From contig NZ_CP136709.1 in NCBI RefSeq assembly GCF_032926325.1, forward strand, positions 3,132,501 through 3,196,500: DNA of 64,000 nucleotides. Reading direction: 5' to 3'. Below are positions 13,701 through 20,107 of this stretch, piece after piece. The notes beneath the pieces are model-generated. The model did no database searches. It was not told the origin of the DNA and was given only the letters and a program-made list of their open reading frames with translations. Numbering within the stretch: position 1 is the first letter of the stretch; every line of letters begins with the position of its first letter. The stretch is from Aestuariibaculum lutulentum. Lineage in GTDB: Bacteria; Bacteroidota; Bacteroidia; Flavobacteriales; Flavobacteriaceae. The position numbers and the translations under genes were made by a program.

Positions 13701-15560
13701 TCATCTGGGCCGCAAACATCTAACGTGTTTACAGGTTTGGGAGCAGGAATATATAACGTGACTGTTTCAGATGGCTTTACTTGTGAAACGACTTTTGCAG
13801 ATATCGTTATTGCGGAACCTGAGCAAATGGTGGCAAGTTTAGTGAAAGCTTCAACTCAAACCTGTACAGTTGATGCGACATTGACTTTAAGCGCAACGGG
13901 TGGAATAGGAACTTATGAGTATAGTGCAGATGAATTATTTGCAACAGTTTTAGGTTCGTTTTCAACAGAAACCACGTTCTCTGTGGCGCCAGGTACGTAC
14001 AGATATTATGTTAGAGATGCTAACGGATGTACGTCTGTGGTATCTAACGATATTGTTGTGGAAGAACTTCCGGAGTTGACAGTAATTTTAGATACAACTA
14101 ATGCAACTATTAATTGTGCCGGAGATACCACAGGAGTTATTGTTGCAGAAGCTGAAGGTGGTTTAGGAAACTATGTTTATACTTTACAAGACGCTTCAGG
14201 TAACGACATTACAACTGCAGTTCAGGATAGTCCTGGTGTATTTACCGAATTACCAATCGGAACGTATCAGGTACATGTAGAAAGTGGTGATTGTTTAGTG
14301 ACATCTGTTCCAGTAACTATTACAGAACCTAATTTACCATTAGAAGTTCAATGGGATGTTACCGATGTAACCTGTAACGGAAGTAACGATGGTATTTTAG
14401 AAATCACTGCAACCGGAGGAAGTGGTATTATCAAGTATGCGATTTCACCACAAATGAATCAGTTCTTTGATGAGCCTATTTTCGATAACCTTGAGCCAGG
14501 TGATTATCAAGGTTTAGTTCAGGATCAATTAGGTTGCTATGTGTTATTCGATTTTACAATAGCACAACCAGATCCTCAGTTCGTAACTATTGTTCCGAAT
14601 TCATTAATCCCTGTGTTATGTGATGGCGATATGAACGGAGAATTCAGTATTGAAATTACGGGAGGTACTCAACCTTATAGTGTGGCTCTTGATGATATCA
14701 ACGGAAATTATGTTCAAGGAGCCGATGGTCAAACGTTGTTCACATTCTCTAATTTAAATGGAGAAGATCATGTGGTTTACGTAACCGATAGTGAAGGTTG
14801 TCAGTCTGAATGGAATATTGAATTCCCAGATCCTGTTAAGATTGATCCTGTAGCCGTATTGGAGTATGGTTGTGAAAACAATATTTCTACAAATATGGTA
14901 ACGGTTTATGTGGATGAAACCATGACAGACCCGACACAGTTAGAATATTCATTAGATGGCGGGCCATATCAGGCAAGTAATATATTTGTAAATGTTCCTG
15001 CAGGCATTGGTCATTATATAGATGTTAGGCATACTAACGGATGTACGAAGCAAACCGAATTATTTGATATTGAAGCTTACGAACCGTTACAGTTAGCGAT
15101 TCAGGAAGGTGAAACTATCAATACAATTGAAGCTATGGCAACCGGAGGTACTGGTGAATATGAGTTCTTCTTAAATGGAGAATCTTATGGCAGCGAAAGC
15201 ACATTCATTTATTATGAAACTGGTAACTATACAGTAACAGTAGTTGATAGTAACGGATGTACTTTAGAAGCTTCAGGATATTTCGAGTATATTGATGTTT
15301 GTATTCCTAATTACTTTACACCAAATGGTGATGGTACCTTAGATGAATGGGGGCCTGGATGTACGGAGCAGTATAAAGACCTGACGTTCGATATCTATGA
15401 CCGTTACGGACGTGTAGTAGCGAGATTGAAAGCCGGACAAAAATGGGACGGTAAGTATAACGGAGAAGAATTACCAACAGGTGATTACTGGTTTGTTGTG
15501 AAACTTAACGACCCTAAAGACGATAGAGATTTTGTTGGACACTTTACGCTTTACAGGTAA
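1749..15560 (+). CDS. sprB: SprB-like giant cell-surface adhesin with T9SS type B sorting domain
   Basis: The 4603-residue protein is exported by a signal peptide (MKKTTFIKPTLVLLFLLLSY, then CGMAQ) and would be carried to the cell surface by the type IX secretion system. A TTG 29 codons earlier is in frame, but the ATG at 1749 places the signal peptide at the N-terminus. After an N-terminal domain (about 30-360) comes a DUF11-like segment (about 370-480, ELIKTVENTSGDD). More than fifteen SprB repeats follow, recognisable by TCNGS-x-DGS starts and DANGC ends. The last 90 residues are a gliding-associated type B C-terminal domain (FTPNGDGTLDEWG to GHFTLYR). SprF lies directly downstream. In F. 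johnsoniae SprB is the mobile gliding adhesin, about 6500 residues, so this one is shorter. The symbol is by architecture and gene order; other giant SprB-repeat adhesins look similar. Confidence 0.9.
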   Translation: MKKTTFIKPTLVLLFLLLSYCGMAQTYKEFSVREKVDVRGSMLVIGNAILGQDNNNFNDTSKDNQDINMQYIDIDSDASTFSSSSADIVMPIHEDGSTTDCYRVAFAGLYWGAMLKSGETRSNITNVKFKIPGSSTYADISGELIYDAISTPIISETSEPGNTPYACYANVTDIVSSLTDIEGTYTMANVVSSEGFNNSTGLSAGWSLIIIYEDPELHTKSFTLFDGFSHIYDGHQETIPVTGFRTPPVGNVDLQFAYGALDGDRTKRATKLEINGKEVTTDERSANKFFGSVIENIGYGHTPNPPSVMNPRIPNSENTLGYDTGFLEILNAEPEFIKNNDTSADFRLQVARGQADPVFAFFSAFAVDIISPDIELIKTVENTSGDDIDGADVYLGQQLFYEITYQSTGNDNVIDFTIKDVLPDNIVFDPADVDLSNAGGATIQSYDPVTRTIIFAIPNSSVEINDPVFTIRIPVQIVPNCYDLSQACSNEIQNQAFGTYTGQISGIFIQDEGSFATEECLGVPGSTNFLVDISNCTFEKTEILCGSTVVLTAAAGYDSYSWSTSPTGSPVVGTGQTYTATGTGTYYVNNTTSSTCISIQETIHVIPYGNTITNPIIPYADLLPICPNDGKVLPYIFLCGANDVRNIQTGISDAVSISWQQLDESSCDEMLVDDCANENESCTWNEVGSGPDFLVDDAGQFRIVINYPGGCYSIFYFNVYQNLLDPTITAKDIICTTPGEVTVGGVPSGYEYSLDPNGPWQSSNVFEITTPDYYTVYIRQVEVDLNPCIFQTPSIYVREREADVTEFVTQPTCNGDKGTIKLAVNDALPQYSYSLSMGGTLINSVGPIMDSDYTFDNLNPGTYSYTITTDDGCTFTGDIEIIEPPVLTVTSAITKPLTCTDGEITVYPVGGTPPYQYYVNGNTISQDSPVIAAPTPGTYDITVFDFNGCSASTTQTIEGILPPEFTVEQTNILCNGENSGSITFSVTNANGYSVSYSIDNGNTFSSNPNFYNLTAGTYQTLIEYTLDGEECFSVAEDIVITETDYPLSASAGVSQLAGCGPNGEGRVRVTNPTGGTPPYEYSFDNQASWTSDNEAWVAPGTYTIYMRDANGCIYAMPGIIIDPEPVPPSISISDVDYNCDGTGNTTVVVNNTGSDSYSYGYLLDGVENQNLADPQTFLNVSEGSHTISVTYKLETVPTYSNLLFESFGSGGDVTSPGINPNFCFERQVEATKCNGDRLFGNGEYTVTNELRNNPYSGWWSPRDHTTGSIPGRFLAVDAGFAIPDNAVVYRKPITDIIPNQPIQVRFFATNLLKVGNTQPDASLTVELQDSNGVALSSQSIGGIPKTNGWVEFNETVDPGNNTSLDFVLRLEIAQVNGIDFAVDDIEVYQLPVTCITQEDFPFIIESGQAFSADIVSTSDVTCASAGDGSITIAAQNFDATNGYQYSIDGGTTWNTTTTSPLTISNLGEGTYDIVVRYDAASDGLCDATLQAVITAPSPLSVSATTTPVTCLDGSTVTATATGGTPAYTYELLDASSTVVNTFPANGILTNVAAGDYTIRATDANGCTATTTISLIAPTAPTASIVNADYCYDAANGATLEVSASGGQIPYEYSVNGGAFQSSPVFSNLTPGDYIFTIRDAYGCIVTLDAETIAAQVNISATLTKELDCTASPDAVISGTISEGYASYTVSLIQGSGTVNLLGNTFTLTTGVDGTYQFQVTDANGCIAVSNVITVNPIENPTATTTVVNALCNGSSDGSVQIVPSGGVGPYTFNFNGLGFSTTSLYTGLAAGTYPYQVQDANECTFDGTVTITEPTTLVANATATPFSCAADNTAQSSTVTIAVPTTGTAPYTYSFNGSGYSASNTLEVNDNGSDQTITYSVQDANGCTADGSLTISALNPPTDLDFSATVVTCDNTTSTVTVTATDGVGALTYEIISPVVVAPQTSNVFSGLAPDTYVFRVTDENGCYYTESFVIDPVTPIAMTALKLSDVLCFGGDDGSAQFEVFNATNFTYTVTGGTDTVTGSVINLADLTAGTYTVTVTDTDTGCTATESVTINEPTAAIGVTASASNITCNISESQITVSATGGTPNYWYAAVPSGDPVPGDFDYVTSNVITVDTSNGTILVWDVYVKDANGCTEPTPTQVTIDQDELPTVSAPTVDNQCTASSGFTFEVSATGIAPLSYSINGGASYQSSPIFTVNAAGSYTVMVRDANGCIATADTATDVFEPITVNALLTKDLTCSAPAEATIEGTISGGNAPYTVVLIQGTGTAPVVSGNTFTFSTSTAGNYQFEITDANGCTEQTGVIAVTDTVNPVILSVNQTQDISCNGEATASIDVNIDMNYGFPPFVINVHNDITGTDYGTQTSGLPAGDYTVTVTDARGCNDTETITIDEPDVITLDYDVTPITCDSSNGTSLGEIIINSVSGGTPNYTYHVTGVNGYDQEVTNQDGSTVHFEVVDFGLYEVLITDANGCTYLEQNILVASPPDDLDITVSSPPADCSTGGSAEVSIGTSLASAGPFHFAIYTGPGMTYTSPTTAPWQDEDAVNSKKTTFTNLIPGATYTFIVHDGSTGCYYYETAETAIPTNSTLTVSSLIPNNITCVGSADGSVSFNINSTYGTTTDVDYEIYNSQTLATTGITGSGTIPANGTLSVTNLGTLDFGNYVIVITEQAGATNAGCSMVSEPFNITESAIELGLTASSTRNENCNELGLITAIASNGTAPYEYMLLLESASAPLATDSGWVTNNTFTAAAGVYTVYVKDAYGCMKDADVTVVLDSAPTIDPVTLECFDGTAFNITVSGNTFDGTATYSIGGAYQTSDTFSISSAGSYTVSIRDANGCIDSTTYTVNPPILLDANLDYDLTCLTNDAQITLTATGGTGNYTYQYSSDGGITYFAMAGDVFTATTAGTYVFKVSDDQVCESPASNPVEVTPNTTPTLTTQVFDVTCNGGADGSIIVTAADGVAPYEYSNDGGTTWQASNVFDGLALGTYDILVRDRKGCLSSVTSTDVGEPTLVSGTGELTQGLTCGAGNATQPALVTITGSGGTAPYTYSFDGINYTSTNTYATYNAGTVQAWVKDANGCIIDTAIDVVIPDLSVPTDLDFAANQVTCDNPTTDVTLTATDGVGTLSYEIISPVAVGPQASNVFAGLAPGTYTFTVTDENGCYYTEAYTINPVTNITVSGQLINDVLCTGGSDGAVEFTVGSFSGTYSYTINGGIAITGQTNPTISITGVPVGDQTIIVTDDVTGCTDTITVTVGEPTAVTLAEIDNINANCNFGAQVTVEATGGTLPYEYAFVINGSAPVDADYSNSASAVLDPTTSTDWDVWVRDANGCTDMIDATITTDPLPTVTVPAISDNQCNLNGDPFTFTVTNPTGIAPFSYSIGAGFQTSPTFTVSTPGTYYVTVKDGNGCTYTETTPIEIYPTLDLNVAVTTLPSCDTADGVITVNGTGGSGNYSYAIDFAGATITGNEISGIPSGSYTVTITDVDTGCTNTAPIILDAPTPVTFTTTPTDVTCNGSADGTITVNLPATNDNPIYTYSLDGGVTTQTSNVFTGLAPGVYDVTVTSGRNCTLTQQETVGEPDAIVVPNPTVVEYTCTPDTNAANFASITVSGVTGGSNNYVIYEFYRDGVLAQSGSNNVYNEADFLGGNYTINVYDENGCSGTTTAVIAPYVELEDINIAIDNAITCVNDEDITVSATTSGATNLQYTVEGVNVSYNQTNATGIFTGLTVGNYIITVENIDTGCSLQTVHYVTDPNTFELEVESITDVTCFSDNDGSVTLTLVDRVPTPTGEAGPFTYDVLDASGVSVQSGASANAGPLTITGLASGTYTINATLTNAPFCTVTTNVTITAPTAPLEIQTSHTDITCIGADGTISASGSGGWPGAYEYQLELGATVISAFSSTYYFEGLSAGIYTVSVRDSQGCIASETVELIDPLPIDAIVTPSTTMLSCFGDRTASITVTNVLGGQGGNYTYTLNTLSPVVSSSGPQTSNVFTGLGAGIYNVTVSDGFTCETTFADIVIAEPEQMVASLVKASTQTCTVDATLTLSATGGIGTYEYSADELFATVLGSFSTETTFSVAPGTYRYYVRDANGCTSVVSNDIVVEELPELTVILDTTNATINCAGDTTGVIVAEAEGGLGNYVYTLQDASGNDITTAVQDSPGVFTELPIGTYQVHVESGDCLVTSVPVTITEPNLPLEVQWDVTDVTCNGSNDGILEITATGGSGIIKYAISPQMNQFFDEPIFDNLEPGDYQGLVQDQLGCYVLFDFTIAQPDPQFVTIVPNSLIPVLCDGDMNGEFSIEITGGTQPYSVALDDINGNYVQGADGQTLFTFSNLNGEDHVVYVTDSEGCQSEWNIEFPDPVKIDPVAVLEYGCENNISTNMVTVYVDETMTDPTQLEYSLDGGPYQASNIFVNVPAGIGHYIDVRHTNGCTKQTELFDIEAYEPLQLAIQEGETINTIEAMATGGTGEYEFFLNGESYGSESTFIYYETGNYTVTVVDSNGCTLEASGYFEYIDVCIPNYFTPNGDGTLDEWGPGCTEQYKDLTFDIYDRYGRVVARLKAGQKWDGKYNGEELPTGDYWFVVKLNDPKDDRDFVGHFTLYR

Positions 15561-15598
15561 TTAGTGGTTTTATGACTGTTAATATTAAATTTACGACG

Positions 15599-16576
15599 AT
15601 GCGAAAACTAATCATATATATCTTATTCTTGACTATAACAACCAGTTATAGTCAAGAGTTAAACTTGCCGGTATTTACTCAATATCTGGCAGATAATAAT
15701 TTTGTGGTGTCCCCAACATTTGCAGGTATTGGTGATAATTTAAAAATCAGAGCCAACGGATTAACACAATGGGTTGGAATTAAAGGTGCTCCCGATAACC
15801 AATCCGTGTATGCCGATTTTAGAATTGCTGATCGTTCTGGAGTTGGGGTGTCGTTTTACAATGATAAAAATGGTAACACGCTTCAAACCGGTGCTAAGTT
15901 TTCATTCGCTCACCACATTATTCTAGATTATTATTCTAAGCAGTATTTATCGTTTGGTATTTCGTATAACATTAATAATTTCCGAATAGACATTAATAAT
16001 TTCAACACAGGTTATGAAAACCCTGTAGTAGATCCGTTTATTACAGATGATAGAAGGACATCAAACAACAACTTTGATGTTGGTGCCTTGTACAGAAATC
16101 ACGGATTCTATTTAAGTTTTAATGCAAATAACTTATTACCGAAAAACTTTAATGGAGATATTAGAAAACTGGAGCCACGTTTACTTTTAAACTATCAGAT
16201 TTATTCAGGGTATACTATTAGAGGACCTAAAAAAAGTGGTTTAGAGTTTGAACCTTCTGTGTTCTATCAAATGTTTAGTAGTGATAAACGTTCAAGTACC
16301 GATTTAAACTTTAAGTTTAGAAAATACAACCGTTACGAAGATTATTTCTGGGGAGGAATCTCTTATCGTTTCTTAAACGATCAATTCTTAAAACCTTTAA
16401 ATATTGGGCCAATGGTAGGATTCAAAAAATCAATCTTCTACTTTGGTTATGCGTATCAGGTTACTACAAACGGACTTTCTGGGTATAACTCCGGAACGCA
16501 TGTCGTAACTATTGGATTAGAATTTTTACAAGGTATTAGTAACTGTCCGTGTACGCAAAGTCCTGTTCATAATTAA
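15599..16576 (+). CDS. sprF: SprF, PorP/SprF-family T9SS outer-membrane protein
   Basis: A 325-residue outer-membrane beta-barrel of the PorP/SprF family. It has a signal peptide (MRKLIIYILFLTITTSYSQ), the family opening LPVFTQYLADNNFVVSPTFA, and the conserved LTQWVGIKGAP motif. I chose the ATG at 15599, which begins the signal peptide; another in-frame ATG lies nine codons upstream at 15572. It starts 38 nt after the SprB-like gene, clearly in one operon. In F. johnsoniae SprF is specifically needed to secrete SprB, and type B cargo proteins are commonly encoded beside such a partner. This protein is therefore inferred to be the dedicated secretion or anchoring partner of the giant adhesin. 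Confidence 0.92.
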   Translation: MRKLIIYILFLTITTSYSQELNLPVFTQYLADNNFVVSPTFAGIGDNLKIRANGLTQWVGIKGAPDNQSVYADFRIADRSGVGVSFYNDKNGNTLQTGAKFSFAHHIILDYYSKQYLSFGISYNINNFRIDINNFNTGYENPVVDPFITDDRRTSNNNFDVGALYRNHGFYLSFNANNLLPKNFNGDIRKLEPRLLLNYQIYSGYTIRGPKKSGLEFEPSVFYQMFSSDKRSSTDLNFKFRKYNRYEDYFWGGISYRFLNDQFLKPLNIGPMVGFKKSIFYFGYAYQVTTNGLSGYNSGTHVVTIGLEFLQGISNCPCTQSPVHN

Positions 16577-16612
16577 AATCAATTATTATGATTTAAAATC
16601 AATACGTTGTAG

Positions 16613-16620
16613 TATTTTTG
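16613..16620 (+). promoter_or_regulatory. Candidate -7 element (TATTTTTG) upstream of MFS gene
   Basis: TATTTTTG matches the Bacteroidota consensus TAnnTTTG exactly. No TTG is seen 17-23 nt upstream, so the -33 half is weak. It would start a transcript near 16625 that reads through the hairpins at 16621-16670 into the MFS gene. Confidence 0.45.
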
Positions 16621-16644
16621 CAGCTTAAAATATTAATAATTTAC

Positions 16645-16670
16645 AAACCTCAGTTTTTAAGCTGAGGTTT
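16645..16670 (+). terminator. Hairpin after sprF, possible terminator or leader switch
   Basis: AAACCTCAG (16645-16653) pairs perfectly with CTGAGGTTT (16662-16670) around an 8-nt loop, followed by ACTTTTAT. It may terminate the sprB operon. A competing 10-bp pairing, CAGCTTAAAA (16621-16630) with TTTTAAGCTG (16655-16664), overlaps the right arm and cannot form at the same time. Confidence 0.55.
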
Positions 16671-16749
16671 ACTTTTATAATTCAATTTGTATTAGACTGA
16701 AGATTCAAAAAATGAACTTCATTATAAGTTGAAAATTAATGAGCTGACA

Positions 16750-17892
16750 ATGGAATTAAGAGCCAAACAACGTATTGCTTTAAGTATTTATTTCTTTTTA
16801 TCGGGTATTTGTTTTGCCACTTGGGCATCGCGCATACCTACTATAAAAACGTTTTTTGATTTAAATGATGCGCAATTAGGAACCATTTTAATAGCGATGC
16901 CTATAAGTTCGTTAATAGGTTTACCTATTTCAGGGTGGCTGGTGTCAAAATTTGATAGTCGTATTCCGTTAATTTTCGCTTTTACATTATTTTCTATTAG
17001 TATGGCATCCATTGGTTTTGCCACAACAACTTTTGCCTTAGTGTGTTCCATTTCAGGATTTGCCTTTTGTTTAAGAATTTTAAATATTTCAATTAATACC
17101 CAATCTATAACACTTCAAAAGAAATATGAAAAAAGGGTAGTAGGGGCTTTTCACGGGCTTTGGAGTTCGGGAGGTGTTGTAGGTGTTGGTATTTCAACAC
17201 TTATGGTGAAATTTGATGTGCCTATTCAAATTCACATGTTAAGCATTGCTGTTTTTAGCTTAGCTGTGGCTTTGCTAACCTTTAGATTCACAGTTAAAAA
17301 TGATAAATCGCCTTCAGGAAATAAATTAATAATTAGTAAACCTGATCCTTATATTATGAGTTTGGGAATACTTATATTTTTTGGAGCAGTATGTGAAGGT
17401 GGTATGTTTGATTGGAGCGGTGTCTTTTTTAAAGAAGTTTTACATGAAGAAGTCTTTACCTATGGCTATTTAATTTTTATGACTACCATGGCTCTGTCTC
17501 GTTTCTTCTCAGATAAATTAGTGAATGTTATAGGGATTTTAAAGACTTATATTTTAAGCGGATTGTTAATTGCTACAGGAATACTTATGGCTATTGTTTT
17601 TAAAACATTCTGGATGGCTTTGGCAGGTTTTTTCCTGGTAGGTTTTGGTACGGCTGCTATTTTTCCGGTAACCATGTCATTGGCTGGAACTTCGAAAAAA
17701 TATTCACCGGGAATGGCAATTTCAATTATAACTACATATGCAATACTAGGCATGCTTATAGGACCACCATTGATAGGCTATCTTGCGCATGCCTTTAATC
17801 TTGAAAATGCGTTTTTCCTGTTTGTATTAATTGGAATCTTATTTATCCCTGTGGCGTTTAAAATGATGAATTACCAATCTAAACAACAATAA
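16750..17892 (+). CDS. MFS transporter (YbjJ-like)
   Basis: A 380-residue inner-membrane permease of the major facilitator superfamily with about twelve hydrophobic segments. The N-terminus (FATWASRIPTIK, then DLNDAQLGTILIAMP) and the loop GWLVSKFDSR, a variant of the motif between helices 2 and 3, resemble the YbjJ/FucP-like group of sugar or drug permeases. The substrate is not predictable. I used the ATG at 16750; a TTG seven codons upstream is in frame but less likely. It stands alone between the sprF hairpin and a strong bidirectional terminator, so it is probably monocistronic. Length is normal for the family. Confidence 0.85.
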   Translation: MELRAKQRIALSIYFFLSGICFATWASRIPTIKTFFDLNDAQLGTILIAMPISSLIGLPISGWLVSKFDSRIPLIFAFTLFSISMASIGFATTTFALVCSISGFAFCLRILNISINTQSITLQKKYEKRVVGAFHGLWSSGGVVGVGISTLMVKFDVPIQIHMLSIAVFSLAVALLTFRFTVKNDKSPSGNKLIISKPDPYIMSLGILIFFGAVCEGGMFDWSGVFFKEVLHEEVFTYGYLIFMTTMALSRFFSDKLVNVIGILKTYILSGLLIATGILMAIVFKTFWMALAGFFLVGFGTAAIFPVTMSLAGTSKKYSPGMAISIITTYAILGMLIGPPLIGYLAHAFNLENAFFLFVLIGILFIPVAFKMMNYQSKQQ

Positions 17893-17915
17893 GTTTTTAT
17901 TGTTTTAAAAAAAAT

Positions 17916-17967
17916 AGCCACGAATTCATACATAACTTAGATTAAAATTATCTATGAATTTGTGGCT
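17916..17967. terminator. Bidirectional terminator between MFS and glutamine cyclotransferase genes
   Basis: AGCCACGAATTCATA (17916-17930) pairs with TATGAATTTGTGGCT (17953-17967) over 15 bp, with one G-U pair. It sits between convergent genes and is preceded by an A-run (T-run on the minus strand), so it can serve both. Confidence 0.8.
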
Positions 17968-17996
17968 TGATTATTTAGTAATATGTTTTCCTAAAA

Positions 17997-19031
17997 TTAT
18001 TTCTCTACAATTTCTACTTCAAATAATTTATCCCAACGTTTTCCGGTAATAAACAAGGTATTGGTATCTGGATTATAAGCTATTCCATTTAGTACGTCTA
18101 AACCTTCGTGTTGTGTAACTTTCTTTTTAAGAGGAGAGAAGTCTACAACACCAATAATAGCTCCGTTTTTAGGATTTATAATCGCTACGCCGTCCTTTTG
18201 ATAACGGTTAGCATAAATATCGCCATTAACCCATTCCAGTTCATTTACACCAACAATTTTACCTTTGTTAGTGTAAACTTCAATATGGTCGTCTTCAGTT
18301 AATGTTTCCGGATTTAACAACCAGATATTTTCGCTACCGTCACTTTTGTAAATCGTTTTTCCATCGTTACAAAGTCCCCAGCCTTCTTTACTTTGTCCGT
18401 ATTTAAAACTGCTTATTTTTTCAAATGAATTTACATCGTAAACAAAACCTGTGTTTTCTCTCCAGGTAAGCTGATAGATTTTATCATTTAAAATGGTTAA
18501 ACCTTCCGCGAAAAACTGATCAGCTATATTTATATTCTTTAAAACATCTCCAGTTTTGTAATCAACTAAGCGAAGTTTAGATTCTTTATATTGACCAACA
18601 CTTTCGTAAAGTTGTCCGTTGTGAAATTCTAATCCTTGGGTATAAGAAGTAATATCATGTGGATATTCATTAACGATATTATAGGTATACACTTTAGGTA
18701 ATTCGCTGGCTAAAATAGTGACCAAAGTATTGATGGTTTGTTTGTCGCCGTTAAAGTAAATAGTGGCTTCAACAGTGTGTTTTCCTAATTTGTAATTTGA
18801 AAGTGTAAGATTATTTTCAATAGACTTTCCGTCGAAAGTATAAGAAACGGAGTCGATAGTATGCGATTTTAGATTTTCTAGGTCTAATTTTAGGGTCTCA
18901 TTACTGGAAATATTGCCCTTTTCGGCATTCGTTTTTATAGAAAATCCATTTTTTTTCGATCCTGTGTTAGAACCACAGTTTATAAGGGTTGCGCTTAAAA
19001 ATATGATTACTAAGTACTTGTATGTTTTCAT
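17997..19031 (-). CDS. Glutaminyl-peptide cyclotransferase, lipoprotein
   Basis: A 344-residue lipoprotein: signal peptide ending in the lipobox LINC, so it is anchored in an envelope membrane facing the periplasm or surface. Residues 30-110 form a small beta-rich domain. Residues about 115-344 match the bacterial/plant glutamine cyclotransferase family (YTQGLEFHNGQLYES, FAEGLTILNDKIYQLTW, NELEWVNGDIYAN, HEGLDVLNGIAYNP), a five-bladed propeller that converts N-terminal glutamine to pyroglutamate. The extra N-terminal domain is common in Bacteroidota versions. It is transcribed alone, convergent with the MFS gene. Substrates are unknown; many exported Bacteroidota proteins start with Gln after signal cleavage, so they are natural candidates, but that is inference. 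Confidence 0.88.
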   Translation of the reverse strand: MKTYKYLVIIFLSATLINCGSNTGSKKNGFSIKTNAEKGNISSNETLKLDLENLKSHTIDSVSYTFDGKSIENNLTLSNYKLGKHTVEATIYFNGDKQTINTLVTILASELPKVYTYNIVNEYPHDITSYTQGLEFHNGQLYESVGQYKESKLRLVDYKTGDVLKNINIADQFFAEGLTILNDKIYQLTWRENTGFVYDVNSFEKISSFKYGQSKEGWGLCNDGKTIYKSDGSENIWLLNPETLTEDDHIEVYTNKGKIVGVNELEWVNGDIYANRYQKDGVAIINPKNGAIIGVVDFSPLKKKVTQHEGLDVLNGIAYNPDTNTLFITGKRWDKLFEVEIVEK

Positions 19032-19085
19032 TTGAGATATTTAATTTAAAGCAAGATATTTATTTAAAATCAGAGTAAAAAATCA

Positions 19086-19115
19086 TTGTGAAACTTTTAA
19101 AAGATTGTATATTTG
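19086..19115 (+). promoter_or_regulatory. Promoter of the SRP RNA gene
   Basis: TTG (19086-19088), then 19 nt, then TATATTTG (19108-19115). This is a full match to the Bacteroidota sigma-A promoter (TTG-N17-23-TAnnTTTG). The RNA starts about 5 nt downstream. Confidence 0.8.
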
Positions 19116-19119
19116 CAGC

Positions 19120-19213
19120 GGCAAGTCCTACACAACCAGCTCCTGTTGAATCCTCCAGGGCGGGAACGCAGCAAAGGTAAATGGTCGTAGCGGTGTGATG
19201 TAGGTAGCTTGCC
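19120..19213 (+). ncRNA. ffs: Signal recognition particle RNA (small bacterial type, 4.5S)
   Basis: The 94-nt sequence carries the hallmarks of small bacterial SRP RNA. The tip contains GTTGAATCCTCCAGG, then CGGGAACGCAGCAA, which is the conserved symmetric/asymmetric loop and GGAA-type tetraloop region that binds Ffh and FtsY. The flanks GGCAAG and CTTGCC close the helix, and CCTACA pairs with TGTAGG. A T-run (19214-19220) follows as terminator, and a consensus promoter precedes. It lies 74 nt upstream of the short-chain dehydrogenase gene. Confidence 0.94.
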
Positions 19214-19286
19214 TTTTTTTATGCCTTTTTGTTTCCTAAAAAGCCATTCAAAATACTACCTTTACGTCTTCAAAAAACATCTAAAT

Positions 19287-20090
19287 ATGTCTAAAGTTAT
19301 TTTAATTACAGGAGGATCTTCTGGTATAGGAAAATCTATTGGAGAATTTTTAACCGATAAAGGATTTATTGTTTACGGAACCAGTAGAAATCCTGAGAAA
19401 TATCCGGATAGTAAATTTCCCATTTTAGCTTTAGATGTAAAAAATACAGATACGATTAAGCAAACGGTTTCTACCATTATAGAAAAGGAAGGCAGACTGG
19501 ATATTGCTATTAATAATGCCGGAGCCGGAATTACCGGAGCTATTGAAGAAATTCCAGAGGAAGAAATTAAAGCGAACTTTGAAACTAATTTTTTCGGACC
19601 TATAAATGTGATTAAAGCCGTATTACCGCAGATGCGTAAACAACAATCGGGTTTAATCATCAATATTACGTCTATTGCCGGTTATATGGGCTTACCGTAT
19701 CGTGGTGTTTACAGTGCTAGCAAAGGCGCTTTAGAATTGATTACCGAGGCTTTTAGAATGGAATTAAAGGGGTTTAATATTAATATGACTAATATTGCTC
19801 CCGGAGATTTTGCTACCAATATAGCTGCAGGACGTTATCATGCGCCGTTACTGGATGACTCACCATATAAAGAACCTTACGGAAATACCTTAGAGTTAAT
19901 GAATACTCACGTAGACAGTGGCAGTGACCCTTTAATGATGGCTAAAGCAGTCTATAATGTAATCAATACAAAATCACCCAAGGTGCATTACAAAGTAGGG
20001 GAGTTTATGCAGAAATTCTCTGTGGTTTTAAAACGTATTTTGCCAGATAACCTTTACGAAAAGTTACTAATGAATCACTATAAGCTTTAA
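19287..20090 (+). CDS. Short-chain dehydrogenase/reductase (SDR) family oxidoreductase
   Basis: A 267-residue classical SDR, a cytosolic NAD(P)-dependent oxidoreductase with a Rossmann fold. Visible motifs are the cofactor loop TGGSSGIG near residue 8, NNAGAG near residue 81, the active-site Ser in NITSIAGYMG, and the YSASK Tyr/Lys pair. The substrate specificity cannot be told from sequence. The ATG at 19287 fits the family start; reading further upstream would run into the SRP RNA terminator and is rejected. It is convergent with the thioredoxin-fold lipoprotein gene. Confidence 0.9.
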   Translation: MSKVILITGGSSGIGKSIGEFLTDKGFIVYGTSRNPEKYPDSKFPILALDVKNTDTIKQTVSTIIEKEGRLDIAINNAGAGITGAIEEIPEEEIKANFETNFFGPINVIKAVLPQMRKQQSGLIINITSIAGYMGLPYRGVYSASKGALELITEAFRMELKGFNINMTNIAPGDFATNIAAGRYHAPLLDDSPYKEPYGNTLELMNTHVDSGSDPLMMAKAVYNVINTKSPKVHYKVGEFMQKFSVVLKRILPDNLYEKLLMNHYKL

Positions 20091-20106
20091 TTAGTTTATA
20101 GTGATT
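20073..20106. terminator. Bidirectional terminator after SDR gene
   Basis: AATCACTATAA (20073-20083) and TTATAGTGATT (20096-20106) form an 11-bp perfect stem spanning the end of the SDR gene, with a 12-nt loop. It sits between convergent stop codons. It is AT-rich and has no long T-run, so it is a moderate terminator. Confidence 0.55.
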
Positions 20107-20107
20107 A

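Noticed and set aside
16577..19119. Search for tRNA genes in the intergenic gaps, especially next to the SRP RNA
   Set aside because: No cloverleaf or GGTTCGA-like T-loop was seen here or in any other gap of the window.
19209..19286. Upstream TTG start for the SDR protein
   Set aside because: It lies in the SRP RNA 3' end and terminator and adds residues without family similarity.
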